From Pyrenopolyporus hunteri (taxonomy: Eukaryota; Ascomycota; Sordariomycetes; Xylariales; Hypoxylaceae): a stretch of 64,000 nucleotides of DNA. Shown in pieces: positions 20,897-31,552 of the stretch (its first letter is position 1; each line of letters begins with the position of its first letter). The notes beneath the pieces were generated by a model. The model was not told where the DNA came from. It was given only the letters and a program-made list of their open reading frames with translations, and did no database searches. Position numbers and translations under genes: made by a program. The stretch lies in contig CADCXC010000038.1 in NCBI GenBank assembly GCA_902806595.1, positions 4,588,001 to 4,652,000 of the forward strand, in the 5' to 3' direction.

Positions 20897-23800
20897 CTAA
20901 TCCTTTTCACCCGGCAGCGGCGGCGCGTTGGGGTCCATCATGCATTGGTCGACACGCATTAGCTGCTTTCCGGTAGCCTTAGCGATCTCGATGAACTCCT
21001 TGAGATAGCTGACGGTGCTGTCGTACAAGTAGTGCATGACCACGATGTTGCCTCCCGCAGCCACGTCTCGCTTGAACGCCTCCAGCTGCTTCTCCGGCGT
21101 GTCGGACTCGGCCCACAGCCAGTCCTCGACGTCGACGCTCCACTGCACAATGTACGGGTCTTCGATCAGGGCCGCGAGCCTCTGTCGCATGCGCGCGCCC
21201 TCGGTTCCGAAGGGCGGCCTGAAGTACCTAGGCGTAAGCCCGTTGAACGTCTCCTTCACGGCCTCGATGTCGTTCTTGTACTCCCAGTCGATGGAGGCTT
21301 CGTCCGGAAGGCCCTCTAGCGGCGGGTGCGTGTAGCTGTGTAGCGCGATCTGGTGGCCCTTGGCCGCCATCTCGTTGTAGATGGCGCTCAGGTTGGTGGT
21401 GGGGTCGCGGAGCGGAGCGCCGACGGTGAAGAAGGTCACGGTGATGCCTGCCTCGTCGATGGTCTTCATGACCTGCTCGGCGAACTTCGGGTCGCCGTCG
21501 TCGATGGCGAAGGCGAAGGAGTTGGGCCGCTTGCACGAGAACACGAACGTCCCCGAGGGCAGTTTCTCCGGGACCTGGAAGGAGCTGGGTACCTTGTTGA
21601 CGATCTCGATCTTGGAGAATACCGTCGCCGTCGTGGTGTAAAAGCCCTTGAACGCAAAGCCGATAGCCCGCGTCCGGTCGACGTTGAAGTGATTGATTGG
21701 GATGTAGATATCGGTCTCGGTGCTGTACCGCGCGGCCTCGAGGGAATCCCAGGTCTCGGGATACGGGTAGATGTCGTTGTTGCACTTCTCGTTATGCTGC
21801 TGCAGGGAGACGGTGAATAGGTTGCTGCCGGTGTAGGCGATGTGGAGGTAAGAGTCATCGAACTCGGTCAAGTCCCTGCAGGTCTCAGAGACTTGGGTCA
21901 CCCACATCAGGTCCGAGTCGTTGGTCTTCAGCGTCATTGTGTTTCTCTTGAAGGTCAGGGTAATCCCTTCGTCAGCTCCGTGCCATTGGCCCAAGGCGTT
22001 CGTGTCCGGGTTGGAGAACTTGTCGATCACAAGGTTGGTAGCCTCGCTCGGCGGCGCCGGGACCGTCTCGGTAGGCCCGGATGGTTCTATAACCTCAGGG
22101 GGGATGTACTCGACGACGTTGTTTCCGCAGTAGATACCGACCGGTCCGAACGTCACGGGCTTCTTCAAGTTGGTGATAAGGAGCGTTTCAAATTTAGACA
22201 GGTCGAGGCCGTCGAACTTGGAGAATTGGATCGAGTATAGCTGCTCCTTTCCGTTGAATGTCCAGCCGAGCTGCTTCGTCGTCAAGGTAACGTCTGTGGT
22301 CCTCTCGCTGCCGCACGCGCCCTTAATCGACGATAGCTGGACGTCGAAGGTCGTACCAGAGGGTGCCGAAATACGGAGCGAAATGCCCCCGTAGGGCTTC
22401 GCGTTCAAACAGCCAACCTGGCTGTAGAAGTAGGAATCAGTGTTCGAAGGCGTAAAGGTAACCCTGTTCTTGTTGACTACGATAGACTTCATGGTGCCGT
22501 CGTCGCTGCTCGACTTCAGCAAGGCGTTGTAGTAGAGGAACGTCAGGCGGGATTGGGAGATCCAGTCGTCAACGAGAATGTTTTCGCATTCGGCGGCTTC
22601 TTCCCGAGATATGAGCGGCTGCTTCTTCGATGATGAGGCTACCCATCTCCCAGATACTGGTGCCGCGGTGGGGGTTACTTCCGCCGTGTTCGGGGCTAAA
22701 TTGCCGTCCCAGTCGTCCCATGGGTCGTCTTCCCACCATGGGGGGTCCTCAGTCGGCCACGGGTATCGGGTCGTAGTGGTGGGGCGTCCCGGCCTCTTCG
22801 TTGTCGTCGGTCTGCGAGTAGGCGAGCTCGTGCCCCAGCTTCCCGTGCTAGTTTTCGTGATAGTCTTCGTCGTCGGGGTGACCCAGACCGTAGTAGTCAC
22901 AGTGACGACCGGGTCATCCGGCGTGGGCGTGGGCGAGGGAGGGTTCGGCGTCTCCTCGGGCGGTTCCGGATCCTCCGGGGGCGGGACGTCGGCGCACAGG
23001 AACTGCACGTTGTCGAGTTGCCACTCGTTGTCGGTTCCGGTCAGGCCGGCCGAGAATCCATACCAGAGGACGCCGACGACGCCTTCCAGGTTGGCATCGG
23101 TCCAGCTGTTCAACGGGATGTTGATCGTCTGCAGCGAGCCGCTTAGACCGTCAACCGTGTAGTAGAAGCTCTGGTACTCAGTGTCGTCGCAGCTAGAGAC
23201 GGTTTGCAGCTCCACTGATACAGAGGCGGCCTCGGGTCCCTTGATGTTGAACGAAAGGGAGTCGTATCCTTGAGCGATGGTGTCCAGGCAATCGAACTGC
23301 TCGTAGATGTACGACGTGTCGATATCCCTAGGCGTGAAAGTAAGAATACCGCCGTCAGTGCTGGTTGCGTTCATGGTCTGGTCATCTATTTAGAAGTGTC
23401 AGCCCTCGGCTCTTTTCGGACGGTGCGGGAATTAGTCCCAAAGTGCCTTACCACTCGTAGCGCCTTGCAGCGAATTTTCGCCGTCTGCCCAAGCAGAGAA
23501 GTCGTCGACCAGCAGGTGGGCCTTGCATGTCGCCACCGGAGCTGGGGGAGGAGCTGGCGCTTTCGTCGTAGTAGAGGAACCCGGAGGCGGCTTAGGGCTC
23601 TTAGAAGAAGACGGCGGCTCGGGAGCCTTGGTAGACGTGGGCGGCGCAGGGGTCGACGAGGGAACCGAAGAGCTAGGCGGTGCCGGAGGGTCTGAAGAAA
23701 CTGGCGGCTCGGGAGTCTCAGAAGGGGGCGGCGGCGGAGGAGCCTCGGAAGAAGTCGGAGGAGGCGGCGGCGGCGGCGGCTCTTCCGTAGAGCTAGGTGG

Positions 23801-24067
23801 TGCCGGAGGCTCGGTAGAAGAAGGCGGCGGCGGCGGTGCTGGCGTGGATGTCACTGGAGGAGCAGGATCCTCCGTCGGAGGAGGAGGCGGCGGGACCGGT
23901 GTCTCAGTCGAAGCAGGAGGAGGAATTGGCGTGTCCGTGGAAGCCGGAGGAGCAGGTGTCTCGGAAGAAGCAGGAGGGGCATCCTGTCGCCTCTGCAGCC
24001 CACCGGCTGATACACCGCTCACGAGCAAGGCGGCGGTGATGCCGCCGAAAACTTGAGTGAACCTCAT
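20897..24067 (-). CDS. Large secreted polysaccharide (chitin) deacetylase with Pro-rich stalks and three repeated modules
   Basis: Spliced from 24067-23452 and 23385-20897 (complement), 1,034 residues. The signal peptide (RFTQVFGGITAALLVSGVSA) is followed by a Kex2-like LQRR. Residues about 30-180 are a Pro/Ser/Thr/Glu stalk. Three related beta-type modules follow, each opening LLVDDF, ILVDDW or LVIDKF and sharing LTFTP/VTFTP-type strands (about 183-335, 470-630, 655-815). Modules 1 and 2 are split by a second Thr/Pro linker rich in TTTR repeats. The C-terminal NodB domain (about 828-1020) keeps the metal/catalytic motifs: AIDDGD, HSYTH, RPPFG, DVEDW and VVMHYL. The enzyme should remove acetyl groups from cell-wall or host chitin-type polymers. 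The intron donor is GTAAGG. Confidence 0.87.
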
Positions 24068-27000
24068 GTTGGGTCACTGAATGGCTCGAGGCTGGACGAT
24101 CGTCCTGGAGCTAGGTCGGCGGGCGGCATGCTGCGGGCTTATATCTACGGGGACGGTCAGGGGTTGTGGCTTCGTAGGAGAAATTTTTGATCATTTCGGT
24201 AAGCAAGATCCAATGTTACATGTGGATGGAATTCGCGAGGACAATTGGCATGGCTAAATGTGCATCCTCTCGAGCATATTGGCTGAACCCGAATATTGAA
24301 GTCCTGCATGCTCCCGACAGGGTTCTCCACATTCTCGATCTGATGGGTTATACAACCTCCAGGAACACGAGCAAATTAATGAGAAGTCACGGCGATATAA
24401 TGCGGTGGGATTCCCGGGCCGGCAATGTGATGAGTTTTGCAGATTTTTTTTTTCTTTTCTTCCTCTTCTATTTTCCCTCTTCCTCAACTCTGTCAACATG
24501 TCAGATCGAGACTCGTACTTCTAGAGGCTATAATTCATAATAACTTTACTTATTGTGAATATACCTTACGGCGTCTTGTTACCTACCTTCTTCATAGAGG
24601 GCTTCCTCAAGAAGTCGAACTCTGCTCCCATGGTTCCAAGAATTCATGATCTCTCGTTCGACTTCTCGTGGTGCCAGTCCTGCGTCCTGCTAGATATACG
24701 AGGTAGCATGTACCAAACAAGAGTGAGCCGAGTACGGATGCACCTCAGCCGTTCGGCAAATTTGCTAGGCGGGAGATTAAATAAAAAATGGCAACCAATA
24801 GCGCCGGCATAGGACGTTGCAAAATCTGGCAGCTAACTTGCAGCTAACTCGCAGTTAAGGATTTAGGGATGCTGTCACCGGCTTGAGCAATGGGGCGTTG
24901 GGAAAAGGGACGTGCCAAATCTCATCTCACCAAATCGGCAGCATCCAGGGTGGGCCCAGGTGGTCGAGGCCTCGTCAGCTAATATAATACGTGTAATGAG
25001 GGAAGATGGGTTGATTATCGCGAATCGGTCGGCACATATGCAGCAGGGGATGACAACACGGGCATCTTTCCTGCGGGAGGCGCGCATGGTGCCTGAGCGG
25101 ATCACTCGCTTACGAGAAGACGAGGCCAGGAAGGGAAAGCGAGGGGGTAGCATTGCAGATAGAGATACATTACTATACGTTATTGTAGCAGACGCGAGCC
25201 CAGCTGGCGACCAAATATTTATTGCCAATTTATCCCTCTGCATGTTCAGCCGCCTTGGCAAAACGTTGTAACACGTTGTTTGAGGTTTATATTACACATG
25301 AGAACTCCCTTCGATCGGGCCATCTCTGAGTCTAGTCGCGTCTCGATGGTAAGATGGCTTTTCCATCTTCACCTACGGTTCGCGAGCGGTAATAACGCAC
25401 AGCAATGGTTATGAGCCTGGATCTTTTACGGCCTTGCTCGCGCCTAAGTCTCGATCGCGGTCCGAGACACACTGGTATCTTGAACTTTCCTTCGTCTAGA
25501 ATCTCTCCTCTTAGAGCCGTTTTCACGCTATTAGTAGCTGAATTATTTTAAGGTCGAGTGAGGTTGAGTACCCTCGGTTCCTTACCTCACCTCACCTTAC
25601 CCTACCTTACCTTACCCTACGTACCTAAGCTACCTAAAGAGCCTACCTAGATGGCGATCTTTCTGCCAATCCCCAGTGCTAATGGTTACCCCTTTCGGTC
25701 ACCTATGGCGGGGGAGAGCCAATCAGCTTGCTCTTACAACCGGCCAAGGGCCTAATAGCGAGATACCCAAAGGCGCAGTTATTTAGGATCGATCTACCTA
25801 TAACATTAAAGCAGTGTATATGAAATTAATTCTGAGTAGAATTGCTACTTTCTTTAATTTCTATACAGGAGGCAGACTTCAAAGGGTCTAGACTCACCTC
25901 TCACTTCCTCCTCATCTTCCAACAACCCAATCGATCAAGCCAACTCCCATACAAACGGTCGAACCGCGGAATGAACTTAAAGAATAATTGCTTAATAAAG
26001 AATTGTAAACCTCAAGATCCCAACTGCCGGATCTACTGCACAATAACAAGGTTGTGTGAAGCTAGGGACAGCAAGACTAGGGAAGCCTTACCGGCAAATT
26101 GCGGATGAATCAACCTCAACCGGCAGCACTAAGGTGGTAAGTAAGGATGCAAAATTTCGCGAAAGCTGTATGGACAATCCCTTTACTAATCGGTTTCCTT
26201 TTAGCAGATGCAACGTCTCATTCCACATAACTCCGAATAAAAGCAACACCACCGGAGGTCTATACTCTCGTCCCGGCGTCGACGCCTTTTCCAGACGACG
26301 TGTCGATCTTACCGGATTCGTATGGGGCGCCTCTGCTCGCCTTGGCTACGAATTGCCATGACGAGGCATGAATGACGGAAGAAGCTATAGTAAATAGCTT
26401 AGATTTCGGACTGAGGGCCTAGACTAACAGCAAAATAAAGTAACGGGGTCATCTATTACATTGTATGTATAGATACTTTATACCCAGGTCGGCATAATGT
26501 GTGAGGATAAAGTTGAGCATATGGGGAGGAAAGTTATGTGGAGCTATGGCTTAAGACGTAGGGATGAAGGCCGATCACCTTACTTACCATACATAGTAAA
26601 TATGTGTAGATACCCATAGCCGCCGTGAGGTTAAAAGCGCTTCGTGCAACTACTCCGTGTATTTCCTCCATCGTATATGGGTATGCTATCGTGGTATATG
26701 TTTTCCAAGGGTAGCGAATCATATTATCTCTACCGTATATATATATATATATATTATTCCATGGAATAATTGAGTAGGGAGTAACAATTTTGCTTATGAA
26801 TAACTCCCTTAGCCTTTCCGATGGGTAACTTAAACAGTCTCCACAAGGCGTAAACATTTTTTTTTTCAACCATACGCTTAAAGCGCATGCTAGACGGTTA
26901 TTACATTTATTAGGCCAGCCTTATAGCAAAGTATGGCTGGGGCTGGATAGGTGGTCAACTACTCTATGAGATACACGAGATAAATAATAAACAACTTTCA

Positions 27001-27629
27001 AAATCTTTGTGTTTTATGTGTTAAAGACCCAAGATTGACATCTTGTAGACTATCATTCACAAGGATACGGTTGAAGTAAAGCAAATTCTCAATCCAAAGA
27101 ATGCTATAGCTCGCGTTAAAAAGCAATGGGGCCGTCCAAAGAAGATACTTTGTGTATACCTACCTGGGTACCTAGGTACATATAGGTATTAGCAGACCGG
27201 ATAGGATAAAATAGTCTTCACTTTCAATATCCACATATTTAGCGAATAACCATAAGACTTTTCCTGAATCCCTTCTTTTCTAGGAATTCATTTTTCTTGC
27301 AAGCCTTATAAGGATCCTTTGCCAACTCAGCTAAGCCTTTGAAAATGAAGCATTGCCAACTACCTAAGTGAGTATGGTCACTGCACGGATATGTCCTCTT
27401 GTGAACTAGAACCATCATGTGTTCATAACAGTAGGTGATGGTGGAAAAGGGTACTTATCAGTAGGATGGGCAAGGTATAAATGGGCCAGGTATAGTGTAG
27501 GTCAATTGCAGGCAAGGTACCGTACCTCGTCTATACCTACATAGTATGTACCTAGGTATCGTTACTCTAGCATGAAGGCATGAGGTATGCATTGCGTAAC
27601 CTCCGTACCTAGGTACCTACCTACATAGG
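24068..27629. other. Gene-poor region, 3.6 kb
   Basis: No gene is confidently supported. A TATA-like ATATAAGC lies about 70 bp upstream of the deacetylase ATG (24138-24147, minus sense). A CT-rich tract and Kozak-like ATG at about 24440-24500 lead into no long frame. Tandem CCTTACC/CCCTACC units occur at 25585-25640, and an (AT)n run at 26736-26755. TACCTAGG-type repeat clusters lie at 27160-27190 and 27530-27630. A small Cys-rich frame near 25970-26107 is described in the findings. Confidence 0.5.
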
Positions 27630-28284
27630 TACCTACCATAGCGGTAACCGGTGAGTGTAAATAACGATTATATATTTAAAAACGATTTTTTAATAATATA
27701 AATTTAATTAAACGGTAATCGTTTTTTTTACGGTAACGATTTTTTATATAAAATAGAAATAATTTTTTAATTTTTTTTTTTATTATTATAATTACGAAAC
27801 GATTATATAATTATTTATTAAATAATTATTTAAATATTTAAATATTTATTTAAAATATTTATTTTATTTTATAAAGATTTAAAAATTTAAAAAAATTTAA
27901 AAATTTAAAAATTTAGAAATTTAAAAATTTAAAAATTTAGGTTTAAATTTAAAAAAAAATTTAAAAAGAAACTTAAAAAGAAATTTAAAAAAAAACCTAA
28001 AAAGAGATTTAAAAGGAAACTTAAAAGGAAACTTAAAAGGAAACTTAAAAAAAGATTTAAAAATATTATAAAAAAAAAAAAAAATTCGAACGTAAAATTA
28101 AAAAATAATTTTTTTATATATTATATTATTATATAATATTTACGCGTCGTAATATTAAAAATAAAAATAAAAAAACGCGTAAAATAATAAGAAATTATTT
28201 TTTAAAAAAAATGTTTTTTTATAATTAACGTTTTTTAAGTATACAATCGTTTTTCATTCCCATAATTTGCCGCTACGGTAGGTA
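27630..28284. mobile_element. AT-rich element with terminal inverted repeats, RIP-like degraded MITE or DNA transposon relic
   Basis: An extremely AT-rich island of about 655 bp with sharp edges. Its left end reads TACCTACCATAGCGGTAA and its right end, reverse-complemented, reads TACCTACCGTAGCGGCAA. Similarity continues inward for about 50 bp (AACGATTATATATTTAAAAA versus AACGATTGTATACTTAAAAA), with mostly C/T or G/A differences. TA sits immediately outside the CCTACC core on both sides, compatible with a TA target-site duplication. The interior is low-complexity, with tandem AAATTTAA units near 27890-27950 and a 12-bp GGAAACTTAAAA unit in three copies near 28015-28050. No coding capacity remains. 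This is consistent with repeat-induced point mutation of a small inverted-repeat element. Confidence 0.7.
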
Positions 28285-28795
28285 GGTTTGTATTATTTTA
28301 GGTCCCGTATCAGCCTCAAAGACCCCTGACTTAATGGGGCTGTCGGTGGATGAAATTGTGGCTTTGCTGCTGCTATCGATACCTAATGTACCCGTAAGTA
28401 ATACCTGTACCCCGGCCCGGGACCTAGGTCTGTGCTGATTAACCTGATTCCGTTTAATTGAATGGGCAACTTTTAGGGAAAACATATCATCATCCAAAAG
28501 CCTCGAGGACCCCCGGATGCGCCGTATACCGGATTCCTCATGCCCTAGGTCGGACTCGGTTCAACACCCAACGTAATTGCCATCGGTCTCCTTGAAGTTG
28601 TGCTCGGTCTGCCTCGTTTAAATCCTACCATTTCCCAGAATATAACCAGTTCCCGTCTACAGCGAACCTACAGCGAACCTACAGCCCTCCTCCCCTCTTC
28701 TTACGCCCGTCTCCGAGTCGTCGTCCGCAGATGCGACGCCCGGTAGTCGAGTCGCTCCGAGGGACGGATTATCACAGGCATACCCGTCCGGCTTG
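28285..28795. other. TRS85 upstream region
   Basis: 511 bp between the AT-rich element and the TRS85 start. The last 250 bp are pyrimidine-rich with a duplicated CTACAGCGAAC unit (about 28656-28685). No ORF is supported. Confidence 0.5.
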
Positions 28796-31147
28796 ATGCA
28801 CCCTTCCGACCATGATTCGCCGACTGGGGGTGGATCACTCCCTGCATCCCCCATAGCCGCCTCTGTCTCGAGAATCCAAAAGTCCCGGCACACGCTCAAT
28901 GATGTCTCACCAGCGCTATTCCGCTCCGAACTCAACCTCCCTTACCGACGATCCCACCCCTCTGCCGCCTCTCTCTACGCATCTACTCTATCGCCTCCCG
29001 GATCTCGCTCCCAGTCTCCCGTCGGCCGCCCACCCTCGCGAATAGCCAGCTCCGTCTTCGGCGGCGCCTCGAATAACGGCCTAGCGCTCGCCCCTGGAGC
29101 TGGTGATAGTCCGGGGGATCCGCTGAATCTCATCCTTAGGGCCTTCGTACCGCATGTTGCCGTCTATGCGTCCGAGGACACCGACGTGCTGCTGAAGGAG
29201 AAGGGGTTCGGCCGCGGCCTATGGGAACTGCTTCGACCTTTCGGAGAGCGCGTTCAAGGCAAGGTCATAATACGAGATAGCAATGGATCCAGTCGGACAT
29301 ATGAGGACTACTCAATACACTTCGTACAATTCGGCGACGGCATCGTACATCCCGAACCCCTAACAACCGGCTTGAGATCTGCGCAACCTTCTAGGACGAA
29401 TGGAGCCCCAGAGAGGCCAAGCGGCCCTGGAAGGGCCCAACAGAATCCGGGGATCATGATATCGGACGTCGAGGCCGTCGTGGACCGCCACTTGAGCTAT
29501 GCCGAAGGTTCCTTTTTTACTTCCCTCCCGGAACCTACCAATCACGGCCTTGACATCGACATGCCCTCGCCTTATTACGCTTTATATTTACGTAGATTGC
29601 TTTCAGGCCTACCCCTTGTGCCGCACGAAACATTTGCGCACCCAGTTGCCTGCGTAATCGCGATAAGCTCTCGGAACCGAACTCCTATTGAGACGCTTCG
29701 GCGATTGTACGTCGAGTCTAGTACGGGAGACAAGCGTTTGCCCAACTGGGTCGACGCCGAGTTCTTGCGTTACTACGTCCTCGTCCACGAGGAAGAGAGG
29801 GACGATATCACCAGGTCCATGTCTCTTTTCGACCAGATGAAGCGAAATCTTGGCTTACACTGCCACTTGCTTAGAATAAGGGGAACCCAGAGCGTTGCCA
29901 CTGACGACGATAGCATACCGCTTCCCCGGAGCGAGTGGATGTCCGCCTCGGAAGAATTAGCGGAACTGCGAAGGAGCGAGGACCAGGAAGACTTTGAGGA
30001 TCCGACGAGGTACATATTCGAGTCAGACGCAACCGCAATCCGCACATTTATCCGCGAAATGGTGACTCAGTCCATAATACCTACGATGGAGCGTAACGTG
30101 TCGGTGTGGAACGACCAAGTAGCTTCGCGCCGGAGGGGACTCACCGGTCGGTTTACTAGCTTGACTAAACGATTGGGGTTTGGTAGCAACTCTAGGTCAT
30201 CGTTCTCGGGCCAAGGCTCGGGGACTAATTACGACTCTCTCGGGTTCTACCGCCAGGACGCCCCCGAGGCTATCATGCGAAAGTTGGCAGACTACTCCTT
30301 CATGTTGCGAGACTGGAAGCTGGCTCATTCCACGTACGACCTTATCCGGACCGACTTTAATAACGACAAAGCATGGAAATATCACGCGGCGGCGAACGAG
30401 ATGGCCGCCATCAGTCTTCTCATTATGCCACAGAATTTGACCGCTAGATCAAGAGCCGAGACGATAGATACCGCATTCGAAGCGGCGTTTTACTCATACG
30501 TTACACGCTGCGGCGCACCGTACGGCGCATTGCGGTGTCTGGCCCTTGGTTTGGAACTACTACGCTTACGCGGCGGCTCGAGCATCGACAACGCCGCGAA
30601 ATGGGGAATACGACTGCTAGAAAGCAAGATATTAGGACCCATCGGGGACGCGCTGATTAAGGAGAGACTGGCGGTCTGCTATGCCTCTAAGCAGGGCATG
30701 GGATCGCGTCTCTGGGGCGGTAGACGGCGAAAGTCGGCTCTGTGGAGCGTGCTCAGCGCCGAAGCATGGTTGGCGCAGTCCAAGTACATCCAGTCGCAGC
30801 GGTGCCTCAACGAGGCGCGCAAGACGTACTCGGACCTCCCCAGCGGAAACGGCGTCGATAAGTTCGGCTACGCAAGCGCGTTCATGCTGGACATCGGGAA
30901 GCAGCTTAACCAGAACCTCGAGGCGGGCGAGGAGGAAGACGACACGAACAGCGGCGACCAGAGCGACGTCGTCGACGAGGAGAGCGAGTCCCTAGACGTG
31001 AGGGGGCGGCGCATTAGCACCCTGGGCCTCCCCGGAGGCGCAACGGGCACCAGTCTAGAGACGGCGCCGTTGAAGGCGCAGCTCGACGCTTCGGAGGAGC
31101 AAAAGGAAAAACAGGATACGGGCGAAGCCGAGGACGATTTTGGTTAG
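28796..31147 (+). CDS. TRS85: TRAPPIII subunit Trs85/TRAPPC8
   Basis: Single exon, 783 residues from the ATG at 28796; an in-frame TTG precedes it. Trs85 is the subunit that defines TRAPPIII, the Ypt1 GEF acting in autophagy and the secretory pathway. The N-terminal 100 residues are Ser/Pro-rich and disordered. The conserved core begins LILRAFVPHVAVYASEDTD with KGFGRGLWELLRPFGERV. Further on are LPNWVDAEFLRYYVLVHEEE, LGLHCHLLRI, RYIFESDATAIRTFIREMV and the HSTYDLIRTDFNNDKAWKYH segment of the helical repeat region. The acidic tail (EEEDDTNSGDQSD) is typical of fungal copies. The gene is convergent with the HET-domain gene. Confidence 0.92.
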   Translation: MHPSDHDSPTGGGSLPASPIAASVSRIQKSRHTLNDVSPALFRSELNLPYRRSHPSAASLYASTLSPPGSRSQSPVGRPPSRIASSVFGGASNNGLALAPGAGDSPGDPLNLILRAFVPHVAVYASEDTDVLLKEKGFGRGLWELLRPFGERVQGKVIIRDSNGSSRTYEDYSIHFVQFGDGIVHPEPLTTGLRSAQPSRTNGAPERPSGPGRAQQNPGIMISDVEAVVDRHLSYAEGSFFTSLPEPTNHGLDIDMPSPYYALYLRRLLSGLPLVPHETFAHPVACVIAISSRNRTPIETLRRLYVESSTGDKRLPNWVDAEFLRYYVLVHEEERDDITRSMSLFDQMKRNLGLHCHLLRIRGTQSVATDDDSIPLPRSEWMSASEELAELRRSEDQEDFEDPTRYIFESDATAIRTFIREMVTQSIIPTMERNVSVWNDQVASRRRGLTGRFTSLTKRLGFGSNSRSSFSGQGSGTNYDSLGFYRQDAPEAIMRKLADYSFMLRDWKLAHSTYDLIRTDFNNDKAWKYHAAANEMAAISLLIMPQNLTARSRAETIDTAFEAAFYSYVTRCGAPYGALRCLALGLELLRLRGGSSIDNAAKWGIRLLESKILGPIGDALIKERLAVCYASKQGMGSRLWGGRRRKSALWSVLSAEAWLAQSKYIQSQRCLNEARKTYSDLPSGNGVDKFGYASAFMLDIGKQLNQNLEAGEEEDDTNSGDQSDVVDEESESLDVRGRRISTLGLPGGATGTSLETAPLKAQLDASEEQKEKQDTGEAEDDFG

Positions 31148-31552
31148 GGTAGGTAGTTTAGACGGCAACGGCGCGGGATACATTTTACTTAGAAGGACTT
31201 CTCCACGTCGTCGATTTGTACGAGGGGTCTATTTGTATGAGGGGGGGCGGTTAACTAGGGGAATGATTATATCTATTTTAATGCAACGCCGGGTCCTCGT
31301 TTTCGAGTTCCCCCTTTTGACTCTGACGAATGCTCTTTTACGGTTATTCTCGATTAGTCATGACGAGCTGCGCCCGGCCTGAGGAGATTGTTGTGGGTAA
31401 GTAGGTATGAATCTATTCCTCGAATATTTGTCTTACTGGGCTTTTTAAAATGCCTACATGTACCCCTTAAGTCGTCAACTTGAAGGTATTTATCGAGCCG
31501 TGCCAACCCGGCCCCTGCAGTTCAATACACCTTGTTGGATATACCTATACCC
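31148..31552. other. Convergent intergenic region
   Basis: 405 bp between the 3' ends of TRS85 and the HET gene. No feature is seen beyond AT-rich 3' UTR-like sequence. Confidence 0.55.

Noticed and set aside
24875..25271. Overlapping 119-128 codon frames on both strands
   Set aside because: The two frames cover the same DNA, neither shows domains or splice signals, and composition looks non-coding.
25560..25650. CCTTACC/CCCTACC tandem units, telomere-like at first glance
   Set aside because: The unit is not a regular CCCTAA repeat and lies inside a gene-bearing region; it looks like the general TACC-type repeat.
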